In this document: one piece after another, positions 56,344 to 64,000 of the stretch
How positions within the stretch are numbered: position 1 is the stretch's first letter
Layout of the letters: each line of letters starts with the position of its first letter
DNA from: Pseudomonas putida
Lineage (GTDB): Bacteria; Pseudomonadota; Gammaproteobacteria; Pseudomonadales; Pseudomonadaceae
Assembly: GCA_041071465.1 (NCBI GenBank)
Contig: CP163498.1
Span: 4,234,001-4,298,000, forward strand
Direction: 5' to 3'
Length of the DNA stretch: 64,000 bases
Position numbers and translations under genes: made by a program
Notes under the pieces: model-generated
What the model was told of the DNA's origin: nothing
The model's database searches: none
The model's input: only the letters and a program-made list of their open reading frames with translations

Positions 56344-57420
56344 TCAAGGGGCTATCTGGTGCAATTGCCCCAAGCGGCTGCGGGTACGCATCAGGTCGGC
56401 AAGCGGCCCGCCCAGGCTTTCTTCCAGTGGCCGTTTACCTATCACCACCACCTGCCGATCCTGGTCATACAACACATCCACCAGGTTGACGAAACGCTGC
56501 TGAGCCGCCAGCGAGCACTCCGCCAGGTCACCCAGCCCGTCGATGATCCATTCATCGTATTGCGCCGCCAGCACCAGGTAGTCAATGACCGCCGTGGCCT
56601 TCTCGCACAAGTCATCGAAGCCAAGCACCACCCGCCGGCCATCGATGGCCAGCGCACGCAGCGGGCGCTTGTTCACTTCCAGCATCACCAGCTGTTCGTT
56701 CGGCACGTTCAGCGCCTGGCGCTGCGCTGCATTCCCCGGCCAGACATAATGGCCCTGGGTAAAACGTTGATGCTCACGGTTGGCCGGCAAGCTGCGAAAG
56801 TCGGTGTCGCCGTCCACTTCGAGCACTTGCATCGAGCTGTTGATCAGGCGGATTACCGGGAGGAAGCGCTCGTGGTACAGCGGGTTGGGCAACAACCCTT
56901 CGGGCGCGTAGTTGGACGTCACCAGCAGGAACACGCCGCGTGCGAACAGGGCGTTGAACAGGCGTGTCAGCAGCATGGCATCGCCGATGTCATGCACGTG
57001 GAATTCGTCGAAGCACAGCACCTGGCAGCCACCCACCAGCTCGTCGAGGGTTGCGCCCAGCGCATCGTCCAGCGCCCGGTGGTGGTGCATGCCTCGGTGG
57101 AGGCGAGCAAAGAAGTCATGAAAATGCAGGCGGCGCTTGGCCTCGACCGGTACCACCTGGAAGAAACCGTCCAGCAGCCAGCTCTTGCCGCGTCCCACCG
57201 ACCCGTAGAGGTACAGGCTGCGTGGCTGCCCTTGTTCGAGCAGTGCCAGTTGTTCGGCCATGCAGTGGATCACCCGTCGCTGGCCGTCACTAAGCTGATA
57301 ACCCCGGCTTCGGGCTTTGTCCTCGAACCAATCGAGCAGTTCGCTCTCGTTGGCGGCAGTGCCGCGCAGGCGCTGGCCAAGCTGGCGCAATGGGGCAGGG
57401 ATCCAGGCAGACAAAAGCAA
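56344..57420 (-). CDS. zapE: AFG1-like ATPase, cell division protein ZapE
   Basis: ZapE is an AFG1-family P-loop ATPase that binds FtsZ and is needed for division under stress. The 358-residue product has Walker A GSVGRGKSWLL, Walker B CFDEFHVHDIGDAM, and the AFG1-specific segments SNYAPEGLLPN and the C-terminal DVLYDQDRQVVV. Many Pseudomonas have two AFG1-like proteins; this one is on the shorter side and could be the paralogue rather than the main ZapE. It follows the DUF465 gene by 121 bp. Confidence 0.88.
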   Translation of the reverse strand: MLLSAWIPAPLRQLGQRLRGTAANESELLDWFEDKARSRGYQLSDGQRRVIHCMAEQLALLEQGQPRSLYLYGSVGRGKSWLLDGFFQVVPVEAKRRLHFHDFFARLHRGMHHHRALDDALGATLDELVGGCQVLCFDEFHVHDIGDAMLLTRLFNALFARGVFLLVTSNYAPEGLLPNPLYHERFLPVIRLINSSMQVLEVDGDTDFRSLPANREHQRFTQGHYVWPGNAAQRQALNVPNEQLVMLEVNKRPLRALAIDGRRVVLGFDDLCEKATAVIDYLVLAAQYDEWIIDGLGDLAECSLAAQQRFVNLVDVLYDQDRQVVVIGKRPLEESLGGPLADLMRTRSRLGQLHQIAP

Positions 57421-57541
57421 CGCTCCTTGGGCGATGGCGGGTCAGCGTGCAGCTTGCCCGAGGGCGGCCATTTTGACTAATACAGAAAGTGACCGGCAAT
57501 GATCACTTCATGCGATACGTCTGGCCGCGCACCTGCATTGC

Positions 57542-57784
57542 CTAGGCTTTGCGCTCCAGCTGGCGCTCGATCATGTACTTCACCGCCAGGCGGCGCTCCT
57601 TGAGGTGGCGCAGGTCTTCGTCAACGAAGTTGCCGGCCGAGATCGACTCGGCAGCCAGCACCTGGTTGTCGATGTCCATGTACTCGTCCAGCAGGCGGTC
57701 CAGCGCCTTGTCCTGCTGGCGGCGTTGCTGGACGATTTCGCGCGGGTAGTGCAGGTCCTGGTAGAGGTCGTGGGAGACAGGCAT
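57542..57784 (-). CDS. YdcH/DUF465 family small protein
   Basis: The 80-residue product is predicted to be a helical hairpin with the family features HDLYQDLHYPREIVQQ, LDRLLDEYMDIDNQVL and the Lys/Arg-rich end LKERRLAVKYMIERQL. DUF465/YdcH proteins are small coiled-coil proteins of unknown function. A GGACCTC-complement binding site (AGGAGG on the minus strand) precedes the ATG. It stands upstream of zapE on the same strand. Confidence 0.88.
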   Translation of the reverse strand: MPVSHDLYQDLHYPREIVQQRRQQDKALDRLLDEYMDIDNQVLAAESISAGNFVDEDLRHLKERRLAVKYMIERQLERKA

Positions 57785-57939
57785 GAGGTCCTCCTTGGTC
57801 GATGCAGTGGGCTCATCTGATTGGAAGGAAGGAATGCGATTCTGTTGAAGCGAAGCGGGAGGAAAGCGACGGATGGTCGATGGGCCAACACCGAAATGAC
57901 TAACCCGCTGTTTTTTAGCAATTTTTTTTCATCAGGGGG

Positions 57940-57968
57940 TTCACAGACCGAAAATTTGTTGTTAAAGT
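57940..57968 (+). promoter_or_regulatory. Candidate promoter of tRNA-Gln with GC-rich discriminator
   Basis: TTCACA (57940-57945) and TAAAGT (57963-57968) are 17 bases apart and are followed by GCCGCGC, the discriminator type of stringently controlled stable RNA promoters. The tRNA starts about 70 bp after the predicted start site. Confidence 0.5.
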
Positions 57969-58043
57969 GCCGCGCATTCCAAGACAACAACCCAGTTGTC
58001 ACTCAGTTGGAATTGTCAGAGCAGCAAACACTGCATCCGATAC

Positions 58044-58118
58044 AGGGGCGTCGCCAAGCGGTAAGGCAGCAGGTTTTGATCCTGCCATGCGTTGGTTCGA
58101 ATCCAGCCGCCCCTGCCA
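58044..58118 (+). tRNA. tRNA-Gln (anticodon TTG)
   Basis: The 75-base gene folds as a cloverleaf: acceptor AGGGGCG with CGCCCCT, D-arm CGCCAAGCGGTAAGGC, anticodon stem GCAGG/CCTGC with loop TTTTGAT (TTG at 58076-58078), T-arm GTTGGTTCGAATCCAGC, discriminator G and encoded CCA. It reads CAA and, by wobble, CAG glutamine codons. No mobile element was seen inserted at this tRNA. Confidence 0.97.
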
Positions 58119-58268
58119 TTTTCCAGTTTCAAACGTCTATAACCCGGTGCTTCGAAAGATGAGTGCTGGGTTTTGTCGTTTCCGTATTTAATTTCGTAAT
58201 GCGATGCCTGTAGAAGCGGCCTTGTGTCGCGATGGGCCGCTCCTGCACGGGTTTTGCGTCGTCTCAGG
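58119..58268. other. Region between tRNA-Gln and the hybrid kinase gene
   Basis: No gene found. It contains one half of a P. putida REP word (CCTTGTGTCGCGATGGGCCGC at 58221 and following) with no clear inverted partner, close to the end of the hybrid kinase gene. Confidence 0.4.
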
Positions 58269-60656
58269 TTACCCGGCAATGCCCAGCATTTCGTTCAGTA
58301 CCCTGGCCAGTTCATCGGCCTGCACCGGCTTCTGAATCACCAGGCTGCCCGGCAGCTCCAGCCCCTGCAGCTCGGCATACCCAGTAAGGAACACCACGGG
58401 CAGGCGCGGGTACCGCTCACGCGCCGCCAGCGCCAGTTGCGCACCGTTGAACTCGGGCATGGCGAAATCCGTCAGCAGCAGGTCGATCTCGTCATCCAGC
58501 AATGCCAATGCTTGCTCGCCGCTGTGCGCCTGGCGCACCTGATAGCCGTACTGGCGCAATACATCGCCAAGCATGTCGCGCACCAGGTGGTCATCGTCCA
58601 CCAGCAGCACCGTGCGGTTACGGCCGCTCTCGCTGCTCGACTGGCTGAGCACCGCTGCGGCAGGTTCGTCCACCACTTCCTCCTTTACTGCGGGCAGGTA
58701 CACCGCCACCTCGGTGCCGCGCCCCGGTGTGGTATCGATGCGCACGCCACCCCCGGACTGCTTGGCGAAGCCGAACACCTGGGCCAGGCCCAGGCCCGAA
58801 CCTTTGCCGATGTCCTTGGTGGTGAAGAACGGCTCGAACACCTTGGCCAACACGTCGTCGCTCATGCCGCAGCCGGTATCGCGGATGCTCAGCATCACGT
58901 ACTCGCCGGGGTCCGGGTCTTCTGGGCGATGCGGGCGCCCGTTGATACGGGTGTTACGGGTGGTAAGGGTCAGCTGTCCACCCTCGGGCATGGCATCGCG
59001 GGCATTGATCGCCAGGTTGAGGATGATCATCTCGGTCTGGGTCGGGTCGGTCATTGCCTGCCACAGGGCCTGGTCCAGGTCCAGGCGCACCGAGACGTTG
59101 CCACCCAGGGTACGGCGCAGCAGCTCTTCCAGGCCGGCCAAGGTGCGGTTTAGGTTAAGCGCTACCGGCTCCAGACGCTGGCGACGGGAGAAAGCCAGCA
59201 ACTGCGAGGTCAGCTTGGCGCCACGCTCGCCCGCTTCGCGGATATGCGTGAGGCGTGTGCGGGCCTTGTCCAGGTCGGCCTTGGCCAGGTCACGCTCAAG
59301 AAAGCTTGCACCGGTGAGGATCACCGTGAGCAAGTTGTTGAAGTCATGGGCCACGCCTGCGGTCAGTTGGCCAACCGCCTCCAGCCTCTGCATCTGTTGC
59401 AAGGCAGCCTCGATGCGCTCGCGTTCGTTGATCTGCTCGCGCAGGCGGGCGTTGGCTTCAGCCAGGCCCAGGGCGGCTTCACGTTCGCTGGTGATGTCGC
59501 GTGCCACCACGTACAGCAGGGTGTCTTCCGGCACCACCACCCACGACAGCCAGCGCTGCTGGCCGCCGGCATGCAGGATGCGGCCGACAAAGCGGGCGCT
59601 GGTGCGGCCATGGGCGAGGGCGGCCAGTTCGGTGAGTAGCAGTTCCTGATCGGGCTCGGGCAGCAGGTGCAGCAGGGACGACTGGCTCAGGCGCTCGCGG
59701 GAGAAACCCAGGCTGGCCTCCCACGCGGGGTTCAGCGCGACCGGGGTCAGGTCCTTGTTCAGTACGGCCAGCAAGTCTTGCGACAGCTCCCAGGCGCGAT
59801 CGCGTTCGCGCGTGCGTCGCTCGACCCGTTCACCGAGCATCTCGTTCAGCTGGCGCAGTGCCTGGGTGGCCAGGCGTTGCGTGTGGATGTCCTGCAGCAC
59901 ACCGGAAAAACGCACGCATTGGCCGTCGACGAACTGGCTCTGGCCACTGCTGAGCAACCAGCGCGGCTCCTGGCCATCGACTGGCGCGATACGAAACTCT
60001 ACCCGGTACTGGCCACCGCTTTCGGGGCGCATGGCATATTCCACCGCGTCACGCACCATTGCCAGGTCATCGGGGTATATGCCACCGAGGAACACCTCAA
60101 GGCTCATTTCGGTGCTGGTAGGCAGGCCGAACAACGTCTTGCAGCGGTCATCCCAAACCAGCAGGCCTTCCTGCGGGCGCAGGTCCCAAGTGCCCATGCC
60201 GGCAGCGTCGATGGCGATCCGAGCACGCGCCTCAACGTCGGCCAATGCTTCTTCGGCGCGGCGCCGGCGCTGGCGCTCCTGTACTTCGGTCAGCGCCCTG
60301 CGCACGGCCTTGGGCAGCAGTGGCAGGTTTTTTTTCAGCACATAGTCGGTGGCGCCCAGGCGGATCATTTCCACCGCGTGTTCTTCGCCGTAAATACCGG
60401 ACAGGAAGATGAACGGGATGTCCGGTGCCAGGCGCTGGGCGATGGCCAGCACCTCGGTGCCGGACGAGCCTGGCAGCACACAGTCGCACAGGATCAGGTC
60501 GTAGTGGGCTTCGCGCAGGGCATGTTCGACGCCCGCATGGTCGAACACCAGCTGTGATTGCACTTGCAACCCGCTGCGTTCCAGGCGCAACAGGGTAAGC
60601 TCGGCATCCATCGAGCTGTCTTCGACCATCAGTAGTTTCAACGGCGTTTGTTGCAT
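58269..60656 (-). CDS. Hybrid sensor kinase: receiver - PAS - PAS - histidine kinase - receiver
   Basis: The 795-residue product starts with a receiver domain (Asp58 in LILCDCVLPG), two PAS-like domains (about 150-265 and 300-390), a HisKA block with VAHDFNNLL, an ATPase domain (NLAINARDAMPEG, GCGMSDDV, GSGLGLAQV) and a second receiver (LLTDFAMPEF). It has no membrane segment, so it is soluble. It is the third gene of the bacteriophytochrome operon, 13 bp from the response regulator, and could be its phosphorelay acceptor. The output is unknown. Confidence 0.9.
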   Translation of the reverse strand: MQQTPLKLLMVEDSSMDAELTLLRLERSGLQVQSQLVFDHAGVEHALREAHYDLILCDCVLPGSSGTEVLAIAQRLAPDIPFIFLSGIYGEEHAVEMIRLGATDYVLKKNLPLLPKAVRRALTEVQERQRRRRAEEALADVEARARIAIDAAGMGTWDLRPQEGLLVWDDRCKTLFGLPTSTEMSLEVFLGGIYPDDLAMVRDAVEYAMRPESGGQYRVEFRIAPVDGQEPRWLLSSGQSQFVDGQCVRFSGVLQDIHTQRLATQALRQLNEMLGERVERRTRERDRAWELSQDLLAVLNKDLTPVALNPAWEASLGFSRERLSQSSLLHLLPEPDQELLLTELAALAHGRTSARFVGRILHAGGQQRWLSWVVVPEDTLLYVVARDITSEREAALGLAEANARLREQINERERIEAALQQMQRLEAVGQLTAGVAHDFNNLLTVILTGASFLERDLAKADLDKARTRLTHIREAGERGAKLTSQLLAFSRRQRLEPVALNLNRTLAGLEELLRRTLGGNVSVRLDLDQALWQAMTDPTQTEMIILNLAINARDAMPEGGQLTLTTRNTRINGRPHRPEDPDPGEYVMLSIRDTGCGMSDDVLAKVFEPFFTTKDIGKGSGLGLAQVFGFAKQSGGGVRIDTTPGRGTEVAVYLPAVKEEVVDEPAAAVLSQSSSESGRNRTVLLVDDDHLVRDMLGDVLRQYGYQVRQAHSGEQALALLDDEIDLLLTDFAMPEFNGAQLALAARERYPRLPVVFLTGYAELQGLELPGSLVIQKPVQADELARVLNEMLGIAG

Positions 60657-60669
60657 CGTTGCGGCGGCC

Positions 60670-61131
60670 TCAGTTACTACCGCGACGGTTTAGCCGCAGT
60701 GAGCCGGGTGGTGGTTCGTTGAGCACGGCCCAGAATACCCCGAGGTCCGAGATGGCGGCGACGAATTCCTTGAATTCCACTGGCTTGACCACATAGGCGT
60801 TCACCCCCAGCTCATAGGCGCGCAGCAGGTCGGGTTCTTCGCGCGAGGAGGTCAACATCACGGTGGGTATGCTGCGCAGTTCGGCGGTGGCGCGCACAGC
60901 CTTGAGCACTTCCAGGCCATCGACCTTGGGCAGTTTCAGGTCCAGTAACAGCACGGCAGGGTTGCCGTCATCGCGCTCGGCATAGGCGTTGCGGCGCAGC
61001 AGGTAGTCGAGCGCGTCGGCACCGTCGCGCAGCACGATGACCTCGTTGGCCAATTGGCTGCGCTCCAGGGCCAGCAGGGTCAGTTCCAGGTCCCGGGGGT
61101 TGTCTTCGACCAGCAGGATGGGCTTGAGCAT
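60670..61131 (-). CDS. Single-domain response regulator (Rcp1-like)
   Basis: The 153-residue receiver has LLVEDN, phosphorylated Asp64 in VLLLDLKLPKV, Thr/Ser in LTSSREEPD and Lys in VVKPVEF. It has no DNA-binding domain. Proteins of this size directly follow bacteriophytochromes in many bacteria, like cyanobacterial Rcp1, and accept phosphate from them. It is 15 bp after the phytochrome gene and 13 bp before the hybrid kinase gene. Confidence 0.92.
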   Translation of the reverse strand: MLKPILLVEDNPRDLELTLLALERSQLANEVIVLRDGADALDYLLRRNAYAERDDGNPAVLLLDLKLPKVDGLEVLKAVRATAELRSIPTVMLTSSREEPDLLRAYELGVNAYVVKPVEFKEFVAAISDLGVFWAVLNEPPPGSLRLNRRGSN

Positions 61132-61146
61132 GATGGTAGCGATGCC

Positions 61147-63392
61147 TCAGGTAGCAGTGTTTCGGGGTAGGGTGAAGTGGAAGCTGGCGCCTTGCTCGAT
61201 CTGGCCAGTGGCCCAGACCCGGCCATCATGGCGCTCGATGATACGGCGCACGCTCGCCAGGCCAATCCCTGTGCCTTCGAAGTCTTCCATGCGGTGCAGG
61301 CGCTGGAATACGCCGAACAGCTTGTTGGCATAGGCCATGTCGAAGCCCACGCCATTGTCGCGGATGCAGACCTCGGTTTCGCCAGGGTGCTGTACGGCAC
61401 TGATCCCGATGCGGGCAGGGTTACGCCCGCGCGTGTACTTGATGGCATTGGCGATAAGGTTGTGCAATGCCATGTTGATGAACGCCGGGTCGCCGATCAC
61501 CTTGGGCAGCGGGGCGATGTCCCAAACGATTGCGCGGCCTTCGTAATCTGGGGTCAATTCGCTGCGAATGGCCTCGACCAGTGCGTTGAGGTCGACGTCG
61601 GACAAGCGCAAGGCCGAGCGGCCCATCTGCGAGAAGTTGAGCAGGTTGTCGACCAGGCTGCCGGCAAAGTGCGCCGCTTCGCCGATGTGCTGCAAAAAGC
61701 GTTTGCCGCGCTCGCTCAGGTCTTGGCCTTCGATTTCGCCAAGCAGCTCGGTATAGCCGGCGATGTGCCGTAGGGGCGCGCGCAAGTCATGGGAAACACT
61801 GTAGGAGAACGCCTCGAGCTCTTTGTTCGAGCGGCGCAACTCGCCCGCCAGTTGCGCCAGCTCTTCGGCCTTGCGCAGGACGATGCCCAGCACCGCGGTG
61901 CGCAGTTCCATCACGCCCTCGATCACCAGCGGGTCCCAGGGCTCGCAATAGCCGCGCAGTTCTTCCTGCCAGCGTTCAAAACTGTGTCGTGGGTGGAGGT
62001 TGCCCTGTGGCCCCACCTGCTTGGTCGGCTGGCCGGCCCAGTTTACCGTACGCACTTGCTCGGGGCGGAACCACAGCAGGTAGTGCGAGTGGATTTGCGA
62101 GATGGCCACCGCCAGCACACCACCGGCATGGGTTGCCAGTTCGGGCAGGTCTGTGATGTCGCGGCGCAGGTTGTCACTTTGGAACACGCTGTCTTCGCCA
62201 CGCTGGCCAAGCCAGTGCACCAGCGCGGTCACCTGGGCTTCGGGTGGGGTCTGGCCGATCAGGTCACAGCGTTCGGCCGAGATTACCGCCGCACCTTGGG
62301 CACCGGCAAAGGCCAACAAAACCTGGGGCAGTTCGCGCAGGCCGTCGCTGACGCTGTCGTGGTCAGCCATGGACGAGATCATGCGCACGATGTGTTGACG
62401 CAGTGCCAGCAACTTGCGCGTGCTGGCATGGGCCTCGCGGGACTCGATCTGCAACGACAGCACGCTGGCCAGCAACTCGCAGGCTGTGCGGGTACGCAAG
62501 TCCACCGGGCGTGGCTGATGGTGGTGGCACGACACCAGCCCCCACAGCTCGCCATCGACCACGATCGACAGCGACATCGAGGCCAGCGTGCCCATGTTGC
62601 GCATGTACTGCAGGTGTATCGGCGACACGCTGCGCAGTGCAGCGAAGCTCATGTCCAGTGCCTTGCCGGTGCGAGGGTTGGCGGCCGGTAACAGGGGGAG
62701 GACTGATAGTTGGCATCCTCGATCACGCGGATGCGGTTGATCCGGTACAGCTCGCGCGCCTGGCGCGGGATGTCCGCGGCCGGGAAACACAGGCCCAGAT
62801 AGCTGGGGTAGCCAGGGTCGGCCACCTCCGCCAGCACCTGACCGTTGCCATCGGCATCGAACCGGTACGCCTTGACCCGCCCAAAGCCGGTGATGCGTTT
62901 GAGCTGCACCACCGTTTGTTGCAGCAGATCCTCAAGGCTTGTGGCCAGTTGCAGGCTACCGACGAAGTTGCGCACCAATGGGTAGTAGTCGCCTTGCCCG
63001 GCCAGCTCCGGTGGCAGGCGCGGGGGTTCGAACTCGGCAATCAGTACTTCGTCGTGACAGTGGGCCAGCAAGTGCAGCGGCTCACTGTGGGGCGCGCCTT
63101 GGCGCAAGCGCACGTCGCCGATGTGAAAGGGGAAAATTTCATCTTCGGGCAGCCGTGCGAGGTGCGCGTGCAGGTCGAAACCGTCGCTGACCAGATTGGC
63201 GAAGGGGCAACCGATCAGTTCCTGGGCCGGCAAGCCCAGCCAGTGCTCGACGTTTTCACTGGCCTGCAGCACGCGCAGGTCGGTGGCGTCCAGTACCAGC
63301 AGAAAGCCATGAGGCTGGATGCTGCTCGGCACGTGGATCGGTTCTTGGGCACAGCGCTCCATGGCGTCTGCCAGCGTGTTGTCTGCAGTCAT
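61147..63392 (-). pseudogene. bphP: Bacteriophytochrome sensor kinase, one-base frameshift
   Basis: Read across the break this is a full phytochrome: PAS with the chromophore Cys (residue 14 from ATG 63392, in MERCAQEPIHVPSSIQPHG), GAF with FPAADIPRQAR and SVSPIHLQYMRNMG, PHY, and a histidine kinase (VSHDLRAPLRHI, NLIANAIKY, GTGIGLASV). The break is at 62694-62698, where five G on the plus strand should be six; afterwards SSPLLPAANPRTGKALD follows. The full length is about 748 residues. It senses red/far-red light through biliverdin. No heme oxygenase gene lies beside it. Probably a homopolymer base-calling error. ATG 63413 is an alternative start. Confidence 0.87.
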
Positions 63393-63659
63393 CGATGAAA
63401 GCGCTCCTGTCATGTCCGTCCATGTATGGCATAGGTGCCTGGGGCAGGATGAGACTGGTTCACCCTAACAGAAACCCGGCACATTTACCGGCTCTCGCCA
63501 TTGGAGGCACGCCGGTGCGCTGGGGTTCTGTGCCGTTCAGGCTTTTTTTGAAGGGGCGCTATCGCTTTATCGCTAATACAAAAAAATGGCTTGATGCCAC
63601 CACGGTTGCGCTGCCTCGCTGCTACGCTCAAACCAAGACGTTTCGACAAGGATAACAAG
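63393..63659. other. Divergent region between bphP and the SCPU gene
   Basis: No gene found. It must hold the promoters of both units. An AT-rich block near 63560-63590 precedes the SCPU gene; its ribosome binding site AAGGA lies at 63648-63652. Confidence 0.4.
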
Positions 63660-64000
63660 GTGACGGAGCGCTATCTGGCCGCGCTGTTGGGCCTGTTGTT
63701 CAGCGGCAGTACCGTGGCAGCGGATTTTCTCGTGGAAGTGCGGGTATTGGTGCAGCGTGGCTGCATGCTGGTCAACCAGACACGCGACGCGGGAGCCCAA
63801 GCCCTGGGGAGGATCGACCTGGGTGTGTCGGCACGCCTCGATGGCCCTGGCGCGCCCTTGAGCGGGGTACTGCTGAGCCAGCGCCCACCGCGACTTGAGT
63901 GCAACCCTGGCACCCCCTACCAGGTACGCGTCGATGGCGGCCAGCATGGTGGCGTCGGCGAATTGCGCTACCTGGCCAGCAGCGACCGCGCGGCCCGGCC
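63660..64000 (+). CDS. Spore coat U domain protein (Csu-type pilin subunit), cut by the window end
   Basis: Starting at GTG 63660 (AAGGATAACAAG before it) the frame stays open to the window end, 113 residues so far. It has a signal peptide (LAALLGLLFSGSTVAA), then VRVLVQRGCMLVNQ and LECNPGTPYQVRVDGGQHG, which are the Cys and core motifs of the spore coat protein U family. In Proteobacteria such proteins form Csu-type chaperone-usher pili for surface attachment. The remaining genes should lie just right of the window. Confidence 0.8.
   Translation, partial: MTERYLAALLGLLFSGSTVAADFLVEVRVLVQRGCMLVNQTRDAGAQALGRIDLGVSARLDGPGAPLSGVLLSQRPPRLECNPGTPYQVRVDGGQHGGVGELRYLASSDRAAR

Noticed and set aside
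58044..58118. tRNA-Gln as an integration site for a mobile element
   Set aside because: No integrase, no direct repeat of the tRNA 3' end and no composition change were found next to it.
62690..62700. Programmed frameshifting or slippage in bphP at the run of G
   Set aside because: The same type of one-base loss occurs in four other genes, so an error is more economical than a special mechanism.

Overview
The window is a GC-rich chromosomal segment (by eye roughly 62% G+C) from a Pseudomonas of the P. putida group. The evidence is the gene order tig-clpP-clpX-lon-hupB-ppiD, the OprI lipoprotein, the 4Fe-4S type CysH, the AcnD/PrpF methylcitrate cluster, short REP-like hairpins between genes and strong intergenic codon-use uniformity. 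No prophage, insertion sequence or CRISPR array was seen. Species assignment is from memory of synteny and was not tested by a search.

Layout. 0-9.3 kb: protein quality control on the plus strand (trigger factor, ClpP, ClpX, Lon, HU-beta, PpiD). 9.3-17.5 kb: a patatin-like lipase, a small lipoprotein, a CHAD protein, a thioesterase, a DUF962/Mpo1-like membrane protein, a chemoreceptor, TatD, an MltF-like transglycosylase and a DoxX protein. 17.6-28 kb: an orphan small gene plus greB, the tesA/ybbA/ybbP-type divergent trio, an L,D-transpeptidase, oprI, a GNAT protein, DAHP synthase, a PanE-like reductase and a universal stress protein. 28-31.2 kb: cysB, cysH, pabB. 31.3-34.4 kb: a three-gene minus-strand operon (retropepsin-like protease, inactive transglutaminase with membrane helices, ATP-grasp ligase) that looks like a peptide or protein tagging system and is the least understood conserved unit here. 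34.6-43.1 kb: the complete 2-methylcitrate cycle operon with its GntR regulator (gntR-prpB-prpC-acnD-prpF-prpD), followed by the convergent acnB. The propionyl-CoA synthetase prpE lies 11 kb further on (54.4 kb) beside a divergent LysR regulator. 46-52 kb: DUF1289, queD, an atypical lower-GC gene, a second patatin-like protein and an overlapping PepSY-PepSY-response regulator-histidine kinase operon. 52-64 kb: an HPP/CBS membrane protein, LysR, prpE, zapE, a DUF465 gene, tRNA-Gln, a bacteriophytochrome/response regulator/hybrid kinase operon and the start of a spore-coat-U (Csu-type pilin) gene cut by the window end.

Sequence quality matters to the reader. Six single-base deletions interrupt five genes that are otherwise intact (lon twice, the ATP-grasp ligase, the PepSY-linked histidine kinase, the LysR gene and the bacteriophytochrome). 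All are losses of one base, and at least four fall in runs of the same base. Because one of the genes is lon and none of them shows other decay, base-calling error is the best explanation, and I annotate each as one gene across the break.
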